DNA of 64,000 nucleotides, from the NCBI RefSeq assembly GCF_963678975.1, contig NC_089278.1, positions 10,381,479-10,445,478 on the forward strand. Reading direction: 5' to 3'. The stretch's first letter is position 1, and each line of letters starts with the position of its first letter. This document shows, piece after piece, positions 42,255-54,851 of this stretch. The stretch comes from Dysidea avara. Taxonomy: Eukaryota; Porifera; Demospongiae; Dictyoceratida; Dysideidae. The translations under genes and the position numbers were made by a program. Under the pieces are notes generated by a model. That model saw only the letters and a program-made list of their open reading frames with translations, had not been told where the DNA came from and did no database searches.

Positions 42255-45200
42255 CTAAGATGATGAGTTGTGGGTGACAGCCTCTGAAAGTACACAGTAC
42301 AACATGTTAGTAACTACTTTCACCTACCATATGTATGTGTTGAGTTCAGATGACCATATGTTGAATTATTTGGGGGTAAAGCTGCTGGGGTAGTTCTATG
42401 CATTCCTGTGCACATAACATCAACAAGCTTTGAATGTTACAGTTAATAGTATTACCATTGGTGATGGTGTGATTCAAATGCTGGTAGTCATCTGGAAATA
42501 ATGTACATGCAATACACATAAACTATTGTCTCATAGTTCACTTTACCATCTTGAATAGCCAAAGTACTATATTGTGAAGTTAGTGAAGTATTAGTATATG
42601 TAAGCGGGAGTTTGTTATCTGCAGCCCCTACTTTACCGTTTGTATTTTTGTGGTTCAAATGGTGATAGTCATCTAGAACATTATATAGTACCATACCATC
42701 TTGTATAAGATATAAGATTACTTTACCTTGTAAAGCCAAGGTGCTATATTGTGAAGTGTTGGTAATATGTCTGCTCCCAGCAGCTTCTACTATATTTTGA
42801 TAGGGATCAATAAATACTGTAGCAATTAATATTATTTACCATTTGACTTGTTGTGTTTCAAATGTTGGTAGTCGTCTGATCAAACTAGAATACAAACTGT
42901 TTTGTTAAAAGATGACTTACCTTGTAAAGCCAAGCTGCTGTACTGTGATGTGTTGGAAATAGGATGTCTAGTCTCTACAGTTACCAATAGTTTATATACG
43001 TAATGATAACTTAAACTACATTTGAAACTTACCACTTTCACTTGATGTCACTACATGACTTAAACGGTTGTAGTCATCTGAAGGAAAGTAACTACTATAC
43101 GCACACCTCAAGTAATCCACAGTTATATACCATTGTCTGAGTCTGATGAATGCAAAGGAGTGTACGAATGTGCATTGGTAGTTTTAATATCACTCAATTG
43201 ATGATAATCTTCTGCACAGATGATACATAACACACAACAACAAATTCGCAACATTGTACTTTACCATGGGTCACATGTATATGACTGTAGTGTGAAGGGC
43301 TGGTAGCACTAGTCATGCTTCTACCTACTGCAGCATATTTATAATCACAATGTGGTCCAGAGAAAATTTACCATTTGTTATTTTGTGATCCAAATGCTGG
43401 TAGTCATCTGGTAAATATACATAAGTACACCTACACACATGTACACAAGCGCACCTTGTGAAGAACTAGTAGTTGATAAGGTATCATACAATGATGAGGG
43501 ACCTGTTCTAGCTATTGCAGGAGCTAGGGAATAGGCAAAAATTGTAATAGTGGTTAGCATCACACCTATAAACTAACTTACGCTTTTTGTGAGATAAATG
43601 TTGATAATCATCTATAAATGAAAAATACATTGTCATGTACAACTCACTTGTACTGTACAGTACCTAGAGAAGATCCACCTGGCAAAGTGGTATTTCTCAT
43701 TGGTGGGGGCACCATTTTAACAATCTCAGTATTAAAACACAAGTTAATTATCCTGTACCTCTGTGCATCTTATCAGAACTTTGATCTAGAAATGCGTACA
43801 TTAATGACACAACTACAATGCATATGGGTTTTGCTATTGTCCATAATCAGCATTCAGTGTTTATTAAATTACTAGAATATTGCCTAGCTATTTGTAGATG
43901 ATGAAGTACAAAAAGCTGATGGACAATAGTAGATAGCCATATATATATATATGGTACTTACTTGGCAGAGTAACAGCTTGGTAAACTGGAGACACGATAC
44001 TGTAACAAAAGTAAAGCAGAAAAGTGATCAGAAAAAGGTTGCTACAACGAAAAAAAAAATTTGGCAGCGGTGGGATTCGAACCCACGCCACATATGTGAT
44101 TGGTGCCTAAAACCAACGCCTTAGACCACTCGGCCACGCTACCATCTGACAAATTGAGGCCATTATAGTACTATATATGCACGATATCTTACCTTGCGTC
44201 CTGAACACTGAGGCCTAACCTAAGGAAAACGAGAGAAATGAATCACAACCAGGTGTTTTAATGCATTGCGTACCTCGGTGTTACTGACGGGCTCCCTGGC
44301 GGCTACAAGCAAAAGAAAAGTAGGGATTCCACGTACACAACATAGAAATAATACATTAGTCAATGCATCATAGCCATAGATGTGAGATTACACAACCAAG
44401 CATGGTAGCAATTGTGTTAAGCTGGTTTATTAGCAATGTGATGGGGTTGGGACAATTAGAAAATTGGTATCAGGACTAGGAGCTCTTTTGTTGGTATTGA
44501 GATTGCTGACCTGAAGTGTCAATGATGATATTATATAGATTAGTTCAATTATGATGATGCATGACAAACCTCTTTTACGTTACAACAATACTGTTTATCT
44601 TGTGTTAGCAAAACTCTTATAAGCATGATTAAGTTTGTGTATTTCAAGATATACTATGGACGGTAAATGTTATTTACCATAGGGTCGGGCGATACAGAAA
44701 AAAAGTGCACCACAATATATCATGGAGACATTTATCACAATAATCGATATTATCATATTTTAAAAGGAAGACTACTTCAGTATAACAATACTGCTTTTTG
44801 GGGCTGAATGTACGTGCAATATAACACATGCAGTCAGTACAGAAAGTGTTCAAGTTTTATTGTTGCAATTTAACAAATTCCAAAATGAGTTACATTTGTA
44901 ACACGTTATGATATATGGTAATGCATTACATCACAAAGTAACATCTGAACATTGCAATGCGTTGTATCCAGCAGGTGATTGGCTGCATTTTGAGTCCTGA
45001 CAGCACTGAATACGGCTGTACAGGCAACAGCAAAGAGTGATAGTGCGTGCCCTTGAGACTAAGATACAATAAATTTGAGGCTGAACTAGTGTGACTTGTA
45101 GTCGTAGGCCGGGAGCATGTAATAGAAGGTTGGGCTTAATATATAGCTTGTAACAAACAAATGCAATATTACTAGTTACAGCCCTCAGAGTAACAGGTAA

Positions 45201-48200
45201 TATGTGTACCAGTTACTATTTTTCTGGGAGTAATATGTAACTAACTCATTACATCGTATAGAAGTAACTAGTAATATGTAACAAGTTGCATTTTTAGAGT
45301 AACGACCCTAACTCTGGAGTTCTCTGGAAATAGTAACTATGTTTAGCTAAAGTGTATAAACAGATGATAAAGATTGCCAATATTCAATTTATCATTCATA
45401 ACAACCAAACTTACATGCAATTAAACATTGCTGCGAAATACTATGCCATGAATTTTATGCCATCTGTCATAACTATCGTAATACCCTTATACTCCAACAA
45501 AAAATTGCAAACAATGGATGAACATTGCATACACAGACCAATTGGCTTGTACAGTATTGTATTGAAAATATCCCTCTGTAACTTGACACCTCATAATAAA
45601 TACATCAATTCTGATGCTCTACACCTTTTGATGCATAGTTTTTCAACTATAAGCTTTGGCATATACATTACAGTGAAACCCAGAAAGAGAGTGAGATAAA
45701 GACTCTGAGTGAAACCTGTCTATTCTGGTCACCACTGAATCAAAATTTGCTGACCTCCATTAGGCAGGACACTTTGTACACAAATGACCAGTGATATTAT
45801 CCAGTGACTAGTATTGCCTCAGCTATAAAAGAAAGTTATCGGTAGGTATGTGACTTGACTAAAACAGCAAGCAAATTAAGTGTCAAGGTTGATGATTACA
45901 TTAACTAGTAAAATGTGAATTTTCACCATATTCCTTGTCTGTGAAACTTTGTCTAGAGTTTTGAATACTGTATATACTAGACAGATGCAAACAGCATCGT
46001 GGGGTGAGCCTGAACATATTTAATGGGAGTATGCATAGCAGCAATAGTGGTCATATACAAATCTGATAACACAACGTAAAGCATAAGCAAGCAAACAAAA
46101 TTATTATGTAGAAAAATCAATGTTATTGTTGTGTGACTGATTCATTATTTTACATACTAATTCTGCCTTCTCTGCTGCAAGATTGTGTCCCTTTGCCGAG
46201 CATATCTTGTTCTGAGTATTCTCTGTTTCTCCTTCGTCTTTCTTCAGCTTCTTCTGGTGTTTCTCGGTCCCTTCTCAATCTGTACAGCTGTCTCCTTCTT
46301 CTAAGCCGTTCTTTTGCATTCATTTAGCCAACCTTAGGTGATTTTCATATTCACGCGCTGATACACGTGTTTCATACGCTGTAATCTACGTCGTATATTT
46401 CTCCGTGACATGGTCGATGAGACGAACATATATGGAAGTGCTGTAATCTACTTCGTATATTTCTCCGTGACATGGTCGATGAGACGAACATATATGGAAG
46501 TGCTGTAATCTACATCGTATATTTCTTCGTGGCATGGTCGATGAGATGAACATATATGGAAGTGCTGTGATTTATGCCATTTATTTCACGGTAAGTCCGT
46601 TTATTTCAGGGTCTCTTTCCGATTTCTTCTGTAGTTTTTTGGGCATGGTTGCTGAGACGAAAGTTACGTGGGCGACTCCCTAGTGTGGGGCTCGCTCAGG
46701 CTCGCCCCAATCAGGATTTTTTTTTGGGGGGGGGGGGGGAGGGGGGATTTCATAATTTTCGTGGATTGGCAGCTATCCATGAAAATTTTTTGTGTATCAT
46801 GAAGAAGCAAAAATTTCCTCCCTCAAAAGTTTGGATGGTGGAAATCTGTGAAAATATTCCACCCTCAAAAAAATCCCGCTATATAGTATTGTGCTTTAGG
46901 CACTAAATGTAGTGTATCACAAGTGTTTGCAAGCATATTATTTTAACAGCTACGAAATCACAGATTGTGAAGCCCAACAGATCTAGAAAATGGGATAGTG
47001 AAATGAGAGGTCTGGAGACTTTACACAGACTATATTCCTGTGTACCAGTAGTGTAACAAATCAATGTTTAGCCATCAAATAATTAAATGGAAATGATATA
47101 ATCAATGTTTGACACCATAATGTGGTGTTATGTGCACGAGATAGTCACTCTAATACTTTATCTGTAGCCATGGTAAATGCTTTACCCACTAGTTACTTAG
47201 CTGTACCACTGTGCTATATAGATCTAGGGAAAAACATTGACTTGCAAATAAAACAGTTTCATCTTGACTATCACTATGAATACCATACAGGAGCAAGACT
47301 AAGTCATGTCCTCGTAAGATCCTCACACACAGGCCATAAACTAATGGAGTGACCATTAGGCCCCTATTTGGTGATTGTTAGTTTCTCATCCACCGCCCGC
47401 ATCCTTCTTAAGCTACCGCATGGTAAGCCATTATTTACTCTGTGCATGCTCAGAAGAACACGTGATACCAAACTGTTATAATTTTTTGTTGATGAACGCT
47501 AAAATGCGCTATGTATCGCCAGGAGAACTGTTGTTTCCATAGCAAATTGCTGCAGTGCCAGTTGCAATCGTGCTCTATCGACTTCATCAAAGCAGGCTTT
47601 CAGTTGACTGTCTAAAAACAGTTGGCGATCACGAAAAGTAGAATCAGCTGGTGAAGGAAATGTTTGTAGTAAGAAAGAAAGACAATTTGGACAAGGTCTG
47701 TACATCAGTGTGTTAATATTATAAAATAATGACATAATGGTAATACCCTCCGCCCGCATCATAATAATTAGAAAGGCTGGATGAGAAACTAATAATCACC
47801 GAATAGGGGCCTTAATTATAAGTGGTTGCAGTTGCATTGATAATATTTACACTGGTCAGAAAATACCTTTCCTTTGCTTCGCAGGACTGACAGAATGGAT
47901 TCCATCCAAATACCTTTGCTCTCCTTGGTGGGTGCAGCGAAATGGTAGGACCTCTTTTCAGTACATATATCAAACACATGGTCGTACCCTCTGATTGGAT
48001 GTCGGGCAATTACCTCAGTACAGTATTTTAAATCAATTACTCCTATAACAATCAATTAACATCTAGATCAATATAACTGCCAGATTACCTTTAGGCTCGT
48101 CTAGATCCTCAGCTAATTGTTGATTAACGTAGTACTCTATCCTTACATAGGGTTGGGCGTATGGGAATGCTAGTCTTGAGTCTGCTAAAATTACCCATCG

Positions 48201-48281
48201 TTGGCGCCACGGTTTCAGAGCATTTCGGAAGCTTTCCGGTGGGGATTTGTGCAGGTAACCTCTGAAGATCACCTCACTCAT
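42255..48281 (-). CDS. PH-domain docking-type protein with serial YxxL exons (GAB/DOS-like)
   Basis: Two exons at 47820-48281 encode a PH domain: MSEVIFRGYLHKSPPE, PWRQRWVILADSRL, VIDLKYCTEVIARHPI, YDHVFDICTEKRSYHFAAPT and GIWMESILSVLR, the layout of GAB/DOS-type adaptors. At the 3' end lie at least twelve small minus-strand exons with lengths divisible by three: 42328-42405, 42456-42491, 42547-42672, 42727-42789, 42840-42875, 42921-42974, 43033-43077, 43131-43211, 43265-43327, 43372-43407, 43455-43523, 43582-43611, then the stop exon 42255-42283. All are bounded in phase 1. They alternate DDYQHLxH-type and SQYSTLALQ-type modules, 14 Yxx(L/I) motifs in all. PH domain plus many phosphotyrosine sites fits a docking protein. 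The link between the PH exons and the YxxL exons across 44.3-47.8 kb is inferred from strand and order only; they could be two genes. Confidence 0.65.
44062..44143 (-). tRNA. tRNA-Leu: tRNA-Leu (anticodon UAG)
   Basis: The complement folds as a type II tRNA of 82 nt: acceptor GGTAGCG with CGCTGCC plus discriminator A, D-arm GGCCGAGTGGTCTAAGGC, anticodon loop TTTAGGC (anticodon TAG) on a TTGGT/ACCAA stem, a variable arm, and the T-arm GTGGGTTCGAATCCCAC, which includes the B box. A T-run (complement of the A-run at 44049-44059) follows as the RNA polymerase III stop. It lies inside the PH/YxxL gene on the same strand, in an intron. Confidence 0.96.
44300..47358. other. Long stretch between YxxL exons and PH exons, repeats only
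   Basis: If the PH and YxxL exons belong to one gene this is intronic. It has a decayed relative of the hAT-like element (about 45165-45315, GTAACTAGTAATATGTAACA), a possible Tigger-like end near 45695, a Lys/Arg-rich minus-strand frame at 46150-46325 (KERLRRRRQLYRLRRDRETP) of a kind often seen in mobile-element ORFs, a triplicated unit (46381-46570) and a G-run at 46720-46746. I find no further exon I can defend. Confidence 0.5.
46381..46570. repeat. Three tandem copies of a 63-bp unit
   Basis: GTAATCTAC-TCGTATATTTCTCC and ATGGTCGATGAGACGAACAT phrases repeat three times in direct order with a few substitutions, the second and third copies ending TATATGGAAGTGCTGT. Confidence 0.9.
47359..47811. 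mobile_element. PIF/Harbinger-type element, 453 bp
   Basis: The ends GGCCCCTATTTGGTGATTGT and its complement GATTATTAGTTTCTCATCC-side partner at 47771-47811 form an about 34-bp terminal inverted repeat, flanked by TTA on both sides (47356-47358 and 47812-47814). GGC-starting ends with a TTA/TAA duplication are typical of PIF/Harbinger. A minus-strand frame inside reads RDRQLFLDSQLKACFDEVDR and LQLALQQFAMETTVLLAI, which may be a leftover exon of an element-borne protein. It sits just downstream of the second PH exon. Confidence 0.85.
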
Positions 48282-48404
48282 CTTCAACTACAAAATATCT
48301 AGCTACTCTGTCGGCCTCGCGATTAGTTTCCTTATCAGTTCATGCCAACACAAGGTAATTGTATTTAAAATTACTCTTATTTCGTTTAATTTAAGAGAAA
48401 AAAA

Positions 48405-51400
48405 TTAAGGTACGAAATCGCGAAGAAGGTTTTCTCTTTGTATTTCTGTGATATTCATTTGCTGCTTCAAATCCTAAAAATGTAGGTAATCATTATACAA
48501 GTAGGAGTGTGTGAATGCATCTCTTACTGCAATTGTAGTTGTTTCAGAACGTTCAACTTTCCAAGAAAGATTCTCTATCTCGCGTTCCAACTGAGCTTGC
48601 TGATACTCAAACTTCAAATAAAACAAATTGTAAAGACATTCATTACACCGTACAAACCCACCAAAGGCTTTCTCATCTCTTCCATGTAGTAAGCATACGG
48701 GTAAGTATATTTTAAGGTGTATCGACACTGTGCAACAGTATGCAGATGGTAGCTACGTCTTAGTTAAGTTATGCATGGTTACTTTGGTTAAATGAGTAGC
48801 AGCATCTTTTAGGTATTGCCAGTCAATCCAAGTGCCCTCTCCTTGAGTTACTTTCTCTTCAATTCTCTCGTTAATCTTCTTCAACATCTCTTGCTCCAAT
48901 TCTAAACTCTTTCTGTGGTTCTCCCACTGCACAAACCACACTCACAATGTTACCTACTTAATGTCAATTCATACTCGATTGTAATAGAAAAGATATTTTT
49001 CAAGTGCTGCTCGAGCCTTTGCACCAGCTGTTTTTTCAGCTATTGTAGGATCAGCTCTATATTTGCTACACTCGTAGTATTCTGTGGCATGACTCTTCCA
49101 GTCTAAAACACAGAGTACCAGTTAATATACTTTCATACCTTTGTCTTACCTCCCATGCACAACCAGCAGAATTCTATATTAAAACAAAGTTATTATGCGG
49201 CACAAAAAAACTGATGTAAGAAATGACTCACCATGTCTACATTTAAAACAACTCTACAGACAGACAGAAAGTTTCACTATATTTCACATAAAGGTGTAAT
49301 CTGTCTCACCATGTGATTGCAGCCCCCGTTCTTCTCAATACAAACGCGACAATTCGGACACTGTAGAGCATTAGAATAAGCTACAGACAATGTACATACA
49401 ATGGGTTAATACTGACGTCTTTAGTGTTAGCTGTGATGTAGTTGGCACTCTCTGAATCATCCTGACATTTGACCAACCATTTCTTGATGACATCACAAGT
49501 GGTTGGGCAATGATATGCATCTCCACACATAAAACTACAGAAAAGAAAAACCATTTTAACGATGCAGTACTAAGCTTACTTTGGCTCTACTATCTCTAGA
49601 AAAACTACAGTAAATTTCCTGTGAAAGGATCAGCATCACTAAGCAGGGTGAATTTCTGCATTGTTGGATTTCTGTATTTCTTGTCCAGTAATCAAAGAAG
49701 TTATGAAGCAACTGAGAAGCAAAGGTAGTCCTTGGTTCTGGCAAAACAAAACACTGTTCCAAGGTCTAAAGGTTAGGGGAGGCCTACTCTGGGCAGATAT
49801 GACAAGCGCAGAAGTAGAGAGAAATCACTATGCTAAACCAGTGGGCCTTGATACATATGCTATACTCTTAGGTAGTCTTATTATTTTCATATCCCAGAGA
49901 TTGTATGGGTCAGAGTCAATCCTAGTCTCAACTTGAGTAGAAGGACTGGTAGGGACAAGCTCTTCAGTCTGCTTTTTTTTGGAGAAGGTTTTTCAGAAGT
50001 TGGAGCCAGACAAGACTAGCAAAGTCATGGCTTGACCTCCTAATCACCGAAAGAGGATCCACGCATCATATTTGGCCATAGCAAATATAGCAACAAAGAA
50101 TACGAGTACCAGCCACACCACACAATTTCTGTCTATACCAGAAGCACTACAGTAAGTCAAATGATGTAACCAAACTCAGTAGTTGCAGTACCCTACATGT
50201 GACTCCTGGTAGATGCAACCATGATGAAATTACTCCTACCAGAAGAAATTCAGGAGATAACTGGCAAAAGGAACCATCAGATCAATTGGTGGAATTTTAG
50301 TGGCACACATGGCAGTCCTTGTGACTGTAGAGTAGTTGGCTAGCTGCATTAAGGCCTGGATGTTGTTCTTTTCTTTGACAAAGGCTTTGACTGTAAATGA
50401 CCCTACCACTGGTTTCTACATGGTTAATAGTTGGGTCCCGTCTTGACCAGTGGCCTGATCCCATTGTATACTTCTCCCCAGCCTAAGAGAAAGGCACCTG
50501 GCACAACTAGGATGTCTCTCCCATTCCAGTGCTACAGATGGCGGGATGCACCAGTGTACTTTGTTTAGAGATTTAGTGTACCCTGGTTCTGAATGAGGAT
50601 AACCTCCTCAGGGTCTGCGTGCATCGACTGATGCTCAAGATGGCAGGTCTGGTTACTCACTAGCTTGCCATCAATGGCAATGTTGCCTCCATAGAGCTAC
50701 TATCTACAGAGGAATCACAAACACACTAGACTAAATCATTAACTTCTTCACTACATACGTATTGATGTGCTTCAATGGTTCATGGAATGCCTAGTTCCTG
50801 GACTTATCCCTGTTTCTCTACAAGCACTTATGGGTCTGGATGGACACAACAGGGTTGCTATCAATCTGCTGATGAATATGTGGATGTCCTCTTAGGCAGC
50901 CATGCCGGATATATGGCTACCTTTCCAGTAGTGTGTAATTTTTTTGCAGTTGACAAAATTGTACAATAGTTTGCCTTTTTGGTGGCTTTCCTGCTCAGGA
51001 CCTATTCCCCAAGGAGTACTGTGACAACAAGAGAGGAACGAGTAAATAAGATAACAGAGTACCGGGTCACTAACATGGGATAGTGTGTCGTGCAGCCTAG
51101 GAAGCTGGTGTCCCACACCACTGACACCAGTGTACTACTAAGAGGAAGCTATGGCAAATTATGCCGATTTTCCCTGAATATAGTACCAACTATGAAATAG
51201 ACACTTACCAAACACTGGCAAAACAACTTGTACAGACCACCCTCTTAGCTGCTGCCTGTTTTACTTGGAACACCATAGAGCAATCTTTACCAGGACACCA
51301 GCGCAGTAAGGGCTGTGACTGAAATACATCTATCTAACACATGCACACAACTCAACCAACTAACTTGGGTGTATTCTGTGACTGAAAACTTTAGATAGCG

Positions 51401-54400
51401 AGAGAACAAGTTTGGATAATCAGCTAATAGTTGCTCAACCATTTCAAATCCAACTCTTGATGGGCATGACATGCATTGAATGGCTAAGTATTACACACTC
51501 GGTACATAGCCTAACAGATATTGCTGTCTACAGTACCTATAGAAGAGCCTGTCTCAACTTGACACTTAATATGCTGCAACCAGCAGTCAAAGCAGAACAG
51601 GTGTCCACAATTTAGACCGAACAATCTCACATCTTTGGAGCTACTAAGGCACACTGGACAACAACTGACCTGAAATGGCAAACATAATGCAATGTAGTTG
51701 TATGCATTTCTTACTATTTCTCGGTCCTTATTTCGTATATTGGGCTTGGTCTTCTTAGTACTACAAACATAACAATGCAGACTACAAACTGTCATTACTA
51801 CCACTTACTGTTTCTTTGCTGCCAACTCCATATTCCAATTACAGGCAGCAAGCTGGTTAAAAGCATCAGCAAACGAGATCTGAAGAGAGAGAAATTCTGT
51901 TAACTGAAGGCAGAAAATATATTCTTTGCATTACTGTGTTGCAATACATGATATGTAATGCAGATTTGGTATGACCTGAAAAGAAACTATTTATTGTGCA
52001 GTCTAAAATCCAACATAGCAAATGTCATTTAGTGTAAACGGTAACTATGCTGAATTGGGAGGAACAAGAGGCATTATTACAGCCTGGTATGGTATCAGAA
52101 TTCCTTCTTGTTGTACCACTGTTACCACGAAGATGTATCTGCAGACATGTACTGTGAAATCTTCACAGAAGTTCAGGTTTCCTACTAACATTGCAACAGC
52201 ACCAATCTTTAGCGTAATTAAAATACAATTTCATGTATTGTCTATTGCATTAGAGTGTACAATGGCTGGTAGTAACCCAATCTTCTCAGCAACTGAACTA
52301 ACACATTAAACCGTGGCTAATTGGTGTTACCTGGCCGATATAATTACCACCACAGCATTGTAACTTTTACAATAATATTAAATGATTACTCCCTCAGTGA
52401 TTGTATTAATTAAATACATGGAAAGTTTGACTAGACGACTGAAGTAGGGATTAAATGTCCACTAGCTGCAGGTATAGATGACTTACCTTGTCCCGCCCGT
52501 TGCTATATATAATTCTATGGTCCAAAAGTAAAATATGTAATATTTACTTTATTGAAATAGCATTACTGGTGAATACAATTAAAGAAAAAAATGGCATCAG
52601 ACCCATTATAAGAATTGACTGTACCAGCGAATTCCCCCGAATATCAATTAGTGAAAGTGAAGTAGCCATTCCACTTTGTGTTTAGCTTTGTTCCATTTGT
52701 TATACAGCACTACAAACAAAGAACAGCACAAGAAGTGCTTCTCTAATCAATCTATAGTCACTGCGAAAATTACGGATAATCCTTGTGATAGCCAACCATG
52801 CGTTACTATGAATCAACACATATGTGGTGGTGGAGAAAGAAATGGACACAGAGGAGGACAAAGTGAGTACATGACAAATGCCCTGTAACTGCTGAAAACA
52901 CACTGAAACGACATTGAACAGTAAAGAAATCAAACCCGTATATGACCTTAACCATAGTCGAATTATGTCTGACTGGAGTGGAGGCATTGGCTAGTTAGTC
53001 AGGCACAAAATGTATATTTTTAAATCTCATAGAAACTTACTGGATGAGGTTTGCGCATTTTTAGGTTTGGCTTTGCCTAACCGATATTGCCTAGCTGTCA
53101 TGAAGGAAAAGTGATGCTGATGCCCAAACCTCCATGATCCCTACTATATTATAGTACTACCATACAGCATGATACTGTCATAGCCAAAGAGCTCTCTCAA
53201 TACAAACTTACTTCGTAAATATTTAATCTGTTACGTTCAATCACTTCATTCACGCGAATGAAATGCAATCTTAACATCTGTTTTCAGTGAAACAAAATTA
53301 AGCCAAACTACAAAAGAAAGGTATGAATTTGCCAAAGAGCCTTGGTGAGATCTTGAGTCTAATAAACTTGTTTTTTTTTTCACGTTGAATGTTGACACAC
53401 CATAACCAGCTACAAGCAGGATGGCATTCCAATAGTATTATAAGCTCAGGATATATTGGAGCGGGGGGCATGACTCCTTTGAAATCTCGTACAGCTTCTT
53501 GAAATCTTGTTGAAATCTCAAATCTTAGCTGATTTTGAAATCTCAAATCTTGAAAAATTGTTCATATATTTTATGTATACTTTCATATATTCAACATTAC
53601 GTGTAGTCTCGTGTGGCCAGACCATGTTTTCTCGGCATGGCACATATCAATTGCATTATAAGCGCCTGCTCGAAAAAGGGTCTGAGAACAACTGAAGTTC
53701 TTGTTACCTACCCGAATTGACAACTCGAATTGACAACTCCTTCTTGTTACCTACAGGTTTCTGTAGATAACGATTTGTGAACAGCAGCTGTATGGTATGC
53801 CCACTACCAAAATTGTAACTCCTGTGCAAATTCCTGTGTAGCTGACAGGTAGTGTTGATGTGTAAGTCTAGGTGGCGCTGACAAATATATAGGCCAGAAT
53901 GAATATATAGGCCAGAATGAGTTGTCAATTGGGTTGTTCCCAGACCCTTTTTCGAGCAGGCGCTTATAATGTAATCGATAAGCGCCATGCCGAGAAAAAG
54001 TGGTCTGGCCACATGAGACTACATTACGTGTGCTACATCTTGGACTCTCACACGGCTTCTACAGATTTCAAAATCTGAACTTTTCAGTCACAAAAGTTTC
54101 CGTATATTTCCGGATACTAAGTGTCTCATGATCTAATTATTCTGGATATCATGAATTGTTTTTGCTTTGAAATCTTGCCATTAAATCTTCGAAATATTGC
54201 CATTAAATCTTTGAAATCTTGGGAAAAGTTGAAGATTTGAAATCTTGTACAGGATTTTTACAAGTTGTGGACCCCTCATATTGGAGTGTCACTCAAAAAT
54301 TACACAACACATACATGTACACTGACTATAGCTAGTGTCGACTGTACCTTCAATTCTTGGTGTAGTTGGTCCACTTGTTGTTTTATATCTTCCCACATTG

Positions 54401-54678
54401 CCTTGTAGGTCACACAAGAGAACTCGTAATGTTCCAAGTCCTTCCGAGCCACAGCTTCGTTCCGTTCTTCTTCAGTTTCCGATAGGTCACCTATAATAGT
54501 GTTACATCCACACTGAGTCACACACACACACACACACACACATGTGCACCCCTGCGTAAAGCATGGACGGACCTTCATTGTAATAGTCGTACAAGTCATA
54601 TTCATCATCTGACCCGTCTCCATCCACACTACTACCCACTGATTCCGTGTTGGATTTTTGGGAGTGCAGCCCGGCCAT
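48405..54678 (-). CDS. ARIH2: ARIH2, ariadne-2 type RBR E3 ubiquitin ligase
   Basis: From ATG 54678 ([17 protein letters not shown]) an acidic N-terminus leads to [37 protein letters not shown]1 ([29 protein letters not shown]), the IBR ([18 protein letters not shown]) with [20 protein letters not shown], and RING2 [17 protein letters not shown], where the GGCNHM cysteine is catalytic. The Ariadne part has [51 protein letters not shown] and, after a last intron, [20 protein letters not shown] to TAA at 48405. ARIH2 ubiquitinates with neddylated CUL5 complexes. Two introns are long: about 2.4 kb (51888-54342, carrying the MITE at 53602) and 1.67 kb (49537-51205). It ends 124 bp from the start of the PH gene. 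The start codon choice is the first ATG in the frame; a non-ATG extension upstream is ignored. Confidence 0.93.
49560..51170. other. ARIH2 intron with unassigned repeat-like sequence
   Basis: Medium-length frames occur on both strands (for example 49661-49936 + and 50892-51116 -), none with a family I recognise. The GC-richer composition and the TAGTGTGTCGTGCAGCCTAG repeat end at 51078-51150 suggest a decayed retroelement. Confidence 0.4.
53602..54023. mobile_element. 422-bp MITE with about 90-bp inverted termini
   Basis: TGTAGTCTCGTGTGGCCAGA at the left and the complement of TGTAGTCTCATGTGGCCAGA at the right begin inverted repeats that continue through CTCGGCATGGC and AGCGCCTGCTCGAAAAAGGG. 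TTACG stands on both sides (53597-53601 and 54024-54028). GAATATATAGGCCAGAAT is duplicated inside (about 53880-53920). The superfamily is not clear. It lies in a large ARIH2 intron. Confidence 0.85.
54516..54541. repeat. CA dinucleotide microsatellite
   Basis: Uninterrupted AC units from about 54520 to 54541 in the first ARIH2 intron. Confidence 0.9.
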
Positions 54679-54851
54679 CACCAAATCACTTAATTCGGTA
54701 ACACTTCTAAATAACGCGCTGTATACATTCGTATCTACCAAATTCGGTCACTGGCGAGCTAATTGGAAATTTGGAGGGAACATTGATTTTGAGCTGGTAA
54801 GTGAAATGTGCACTAGTTTGTCAGGGTGGCAGGCATTTGTTGTAGGTCGTT
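54679..54851. promoter_or_regulatory. Shared head-to-head promoter region of ARIH2 and TUBGCP2
   Basis: Only 173 bp separate the two divergent start codons, so both promoters and leaders must lie here or overlap the first exons. No TATA box is evident. That the two genes are co-regulated is inference. Confidence 0.6.

Noticed and set aside
45352..45699. 115-codon plus-strand frame
   Set aside because: AT-rich, no recognisable family, and no supporting splice or neighbour pattern.
49661..50969. Frames in an ARIH2 intron considered as a retroviral-type element
   Set aside because: No protease, reverse transcriptase, integrase motif or long terminal repeat could be recognised.
52022..52309. 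95-codon frame in an ARIH2 intron, vaguely Ig-like in composition
   Set aside because: No cysteine/tryptophan pattern typical of an Ig domain and no flanking exons; too weak to call.
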